DNA from: Geobacillus icigianus
GTDB lineage: Bacteria > Bacillota > Bacilli > Bacillales > Anoxybacillaceae
Direction: 5' to 3'
Assembly: GCF_000750005.1 (NCBI RefSeq)
Contig: NZ_JPYA01000173.1
Location: 1 to 16,419 of the forward strand
Length of the DNA stretch: 16,419 bases
Position 1 is the first letter of the stretch, and the number at the start of each line of letters is the position of its first letter. A model generated the notes under the pieces. The model ran no database searches, had not been told where the DNA came from, and saw only the letters and a program-made list of their open reading frames with translations. The translations under genes and the position numbers were made by a program. Of this stretch, positions 14,027 through 16,419 are shown piece after piece.

Positions 14027-14977
14027 TTGGAAGCTATTATTCTCGCAAACACAAGCGAAATGAGCCATGGGGAATGGCTGGAAGCGAGGCGAAAAGGGAT
14101 CGGAGGCAGCGATGCTTCGGTCATTCTCGGGTTGAACAAATACAAAACGCCATTTGAATTATGGCTCGAAAAAACTGAACAAGTAGATTTGCAATCTTCT
14201 ACAAGTGATGCAGCTTACTTTGGAACGTTACTGGAAGATTTAGTGGCCAGAGAATTCGAGAGGCGATCCGGAAAAAAGGTACGGAAACGGAACGTTATGT
14301 TTCAGCATCCGAATCACCATTTCATCTTGGCTAATATCGACCGATTCATTGTTGGCGAGAAAGCCATCTTAGAGTGCAAAACAGCTTCCGCGTTCCTTGC
14401 AAAAGAATGGGAAGGCGATGACATTCCGGAGGCATATATCGTTCAAATGCAGCATTATCTCGGTGTCTTGGGGCCGGAGTATCGAAAAGGATATTTCGCA
14501 GTTCTGATCGGCGGTCAAAAGTTCATTTGGAAGGAAATCGAGCGAGACGACGAATTGATCGAGATGATCCTCCAAGCGGAGATTGACTTTTGGAACAATC
14601 ACGTTCTAGCGAATCAACCGCCGGCACTTGATGGCTCATCTGCGGCAGAAAAGTTTTTGAAGGAACGTTACAAGGAAGCGGATCCGGAGAAAGTTGCTCA
14701 ACTCGGCGCCTCCTATAAATCAAAAATTGAGGAATATCAGTCCCTTAAAGACACAATTGAGCAACTGGAAAAACAGAAAAAAGCGATCGAGAATGAACTT
14801 AAAAACGAACTGAAAGATGCTGAAATCGGTTATGTGGGTCATTATGAGGTGCAATGGAAATCACGTATTCAAAATCGGGTAGATGCAAAATTGCTAAAAG
14901 AGAAATTCCCTGACATCTACCAACAAGTCGTTAAGCCGATTACATCACGCTATTTCTCTATAAAAACACTAAACTAG
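14027..14977 (+). CDS. yqaJ: YqaJ-family phage recombination exonuclease
   Basis: YqaJ enzymes are lambda-exonuclease-like nucleases that resect double-stranded DNA ends for single-strand annealing. The TTG at 14027 (GGAGG eight bases upstream) gives 316 residues, close to B. subtilis YqaJ. An in-frame ATG at 14011 lies before the ribosome site. Motifs: WLEARRKGIGGSDASVILGL (17-36), GTLLEDLVAREFE (66-78), the catalytic Asp in LANIDRF (Asp105), and ECKTA (Glu116, Lys118), followed by IVQMQHYL. The C-terminal part (about 225-260) is a coiled coil. It lies 13 bases before recT, its expected partner. Confidence 0.93.
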   Translation: MEAIILANTSEMSHGEWLEARRKGIGGSDASVILGLNKYKTPFELWLEKTEQVDLQSSTSDAAYFGTLLEDLVAREFERRSGKKVRKRNVMFQHPNHHFILANIDRFIVGEKAILECKTASAFLAKEWEGDDIPEAYIVQMQHYLGVLGPEYRKGYFAVLIGGQKFIWKEIERDDELIEMILQAEIDFWNNHVLANQPPALDGSSAAEKFLKERYKEADPEKVAQLGASYKSKIEEYQSLKDTIEQLEKQKKAIENELKNELKDAEIGYVGHYEVQWKSRIQNRVDAKLLKEKFPDIYQQVVKPITSRYFSIKTLN

Positions 14978-14990
14978 GAGGTTCTCATAT

Positions 14991-15833
14991 ATGGCGACAA
15001 CCAAAACACTCAAAAATCAGCTGCAGGCTAAAAATAACGCTTCCCAGCAACCATCAACCGTGCAGACCTTAAAAGGATTGTTAGCAAGTCCAACACTCAA
15101 GAAACGTTTTGAAGAAATCTTAGACAAGCGTGCGCCGCAGTTTATGACTTCAATTGTGAATCTATACAGCTCGGAAAAAACATTGCAAAAATGTGACCCG
15201 ATGAGTGTGATTTCTTCAGCGATGGTGGCAGCCACGCTCGATTTGCCGGTTGATAAAAACTTGGGTTACGCATGGATTGTTCCATACGGTAATCAAGCAC
15301 AGTTCCAACTAGGTTACAAGGGATATATTCAGCTTGCATTACGAACGGGTCAATATCGAGCTATCAATGTGATCGAGGTTTACGAAGGACAACTTAAAAA
15401 ATGGAATCCATTAACCGAGGAACTGGAATTGGATTTTGAAGCGAAGGTATCAGATAAAGTCATTGGTTACGCCGGCTTTTTTGAACTGATTAACGGATTC
15501 CGCAAAACCGTCTACTGGACAAAAGAACAGATCGAGGCACATCGCAAAAGATTCTCTAAGTCTGACTTTGGTTGGAAAAATGACTATGACGCTATGGCGA
15601 AAAAGACTGTCTTAAAGGCCATGCTCTCTAAATGGGGTATCCTCTCGATCGAAATGCAAAATGCGTTCATCGAGGATGAAAAAGAGGTCAGGGAAGTCAA
15701 GGACATCACAAACGAAGCCCAGGAAACTGACTACATCGAAGGTGAGGCATACGAGGTGATCGATCCGCAGCCGCAAGAAGAAACGGCTACAGAAAACAAA
15801 CCTTTTGAGCAGGAGAGTTTTGACATCGAATGA
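14991..15833 (+). CDS. recT: RecT single-strand annealing protein
   Basis: RecT anneals complementary single strands and works with the upstream YqaJ nuclease in phage recombination. The 280-residue protein has the RecT core (about 28-225) with the typical segments SSAMVAATLDLPVDKNLGYA, WIVPYGNQAQFQLGYKGYIQ and LALRTGQYRAINVIEVYEGQ. KNDYDAMAKKTVLKAMLSKW follows, then an acidic tail rich in Glu that probably contacts partners. AGGAGG precedes the ATG at good spacing. Base composition is visibly AT-richer than the neighbouring host genes, as in much of the element. Confidence 0.96.
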   Translation: MATTKTLKNQLQAKNNASQQPSTVQTLKGLLASPTLKKRFEEILDKRAPQFMTSIVNLYSSEKTLQKCDPMSVISSAMVAATLDLPVDKNLGYAWIVPYGNQAQFQLGYKGYIQLALRTGQYRAINVIEVYEGQLKKWNPLTEELELDFEAKVSDKVIGYAGFFELINGFRKTVYWTKEQIEAHRKRFSKSDFGWKNDYDAMAKKTVLKAMLSKWGILSIEMQNAFIEDEKEVREVKDITNEAQETDYIEGEAYEVIDPQPQEETATENKPFEQESFDIE

Positions 15834-15991
15834 TGGAATACCGCATTGCAATTCCACATTGCTACAAATGGATGGCTGCCGGCAACAAGAAGCTCTACAT
15901 CGAGTACATCAAGGGATACATCAAAAGCAGCCATCCCGGCTTAAAGCCGGTGAGGATTGAAGGGTCGTATGTGATATGTGTCAAGAAATAG
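15830..15991 (+). CDS. Small protein between recT and the replication initiator
   Basis: The product is 53 residues (or 52 from the second ATG), starting MMEYRIAIPHCYKWMAAGNK and ending RIEGSYVICVKK. It is basic, with no recognised domain. The start overlaps the recT stop (ATGATG), so it is probably translated by coupling; only a distant AGGAGAG is upstream. It is followed 12 bases on by the initiator gene. Confidence 0.55.
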   Translation: MMEYRIAIPHCYKWMAAGNKKLYIEYIKGYIKSSHPGLKPVRIEGSYVICVKK

Positions 15992-16003
15992 GGGGTGTTG
16001 AGC

Positions 16004-16419
16004 TTGGCAGACGTGCAGCTTGAGAACGGATATACCAAAATCGCAAATGAAATTTTAGAGCATTTGGCGCTGACCAAGCTCAGCCCTATCCAATATCGTC
16101 TTATCTTTGTTATCTGGCGTTACACTTATGGATTTAATCGAAAAGAACACACTTTTTCGCTTCGTTTTCTGAGTGAGGCAACTAAGTACGATCAACGACA
16201 ACTACAAAGAGAATTAGCAAAGCTTGAACAACGAAGGATTATCATTCAAAAGGTTCAGCCTGGGAAACCTCGTATAATCAGTTTCAACAAAAATTATGAT
16301 GAATGGTTGGATGAAGAAACCATTGGTAATTCTACCATAGGTAAAGTTACCAATGGTAAAACTACCATCGGTAATTCTACCAAAGGTACCCTTGGTAATT
16401 CTACCGAAGGCACCTTTTT
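16004..16419 (+). CDS. Rep_O-type phage replication initiator (3' end outside the window)
   Basis: The frame starts at TTG 16004 (GGGGG eight bases upstream) and is open to the window end, 138 codons. The N-terminus MADVQLENGYTKIANEILEH and the following winged-helix-like stretch (LSPIQYRLIFVIWRYTYGFN, FSLRFLSEATKYDQRQLQRE, LAKLEQRRIIIQKVQPGKPR) match the N-terminal domain of phage replication protein O, which binds origin iterons. From residue 106 the protein becomes a chain of Thr-x-Gly repeats (TIGNS, TIGKV, TNGKT) encoded by DNA iterons. The C-terminal helicase-loader-binding part is not visible. It is downstream of recT, as in skin-like elements. Confidence 0.88.
   Translation, partial: MADVQLENGYTKIANEILEHLALTKLSPIQYRLIFVIWRYTYGFNRKEHTFSLRFLSEATKYDQRQLQRELAKLEQRRIIIQKVQPGKPRIISFNKNYDEWLDEETIGNSTIGKVTNGKTTIGNSTKGTLGNSTEGTF
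16319..16414. repeat. 15 bp iterons inside the initiator gene (putative phage origin)
   Basis: Direct repeats of about ACCATNGGTAAWNCT stand at 16319-16333, 16334-16348, 16349-16363, 16364-16378 and 16388-16402. A shortened copy lies at 16379-16387 and a degenerate one begins at 16403. Each holds the near-palindrome ACCA-n-TGGT or similar. The array continues toward or past the window edge. In-gene iterons of this kind mark the lambda origin within O, so an origin of replication is the best reading. Confidence 0.8.

Overview
The window comes from a thermophilic Bacillaceae chromosome, most likely Geobacillus or a close relative. The GC-rich codon use, the gene order (ydiF | moaC-rex-tatA-tatC | ydiK-ydiL | groES-groEL, matching the ydiF to groEL order of Bacillus subtilis) and the protein sequences all point that way. 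The left half (1 to about 8310) is ordinary core chromosome. The right half (about 8318 to the end) is the left end of an integrated temperate phage or phage-like element that sits directly behind the groEL terminator and runs off the window.

Core part. The first 300 bases hold the terminator of an off-window gene (by synteny tsaD) and a cluster of DnaA boxes. The ABC-F ATPase gene ydiF runs leftward. Divergent from it is a compact operon for molybdopterin synthesis (moaC), NADH-sensing repression (rex) and a minimal twin-arginine translocase (tatA, tatC). The tatC-ydiK gap carries a tandem array of 72-79 bp structured repeats and then a two-way terminator. ydiL (CPBP membrane protease) and ydiK (small membrane protein) are coupled on the minus strand. 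groES-groEL follow, under a perfect CIRCE operator bound by HrcA.

Phage part. A leftward lysogeny module holds an XRE repressor, an ImmA-type metallopeptidase, a small unknown protein and a tyrosine integrase broken by a one-base shift in an A8 run. A 235 bp AT-rich control region with five copies of a 13 bp palindrome separates it from the rightward early genes. These are a Cro-like HTH protein, a truncated Bro-N antirepressor, a full Bro-N/KilAC-type antirepressor, a string of small, mostly unknown proteins (several Cys-rich), a YqaJ nuclease, a RecT annealase, and a Rep_O-type replication initiator cut by the window end. The initiator gene carries 15 bp iterons that look like the phage origin. 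The order repressor/cro/antirepressor/small genes/yqaJ/recT/initiator resembles the B. subtilis skin element and related Firmicutes phages.

Most noteworthy non-coding features: the DnaA-box cluster, the structured repeats behind tatC, the operator array, a 31 bp RNA-like stem immediately upstream of a ribosome binding site at 13290-13377, and the in-gene iterons. No CRISPR array, rRNA or tRNA was seen.
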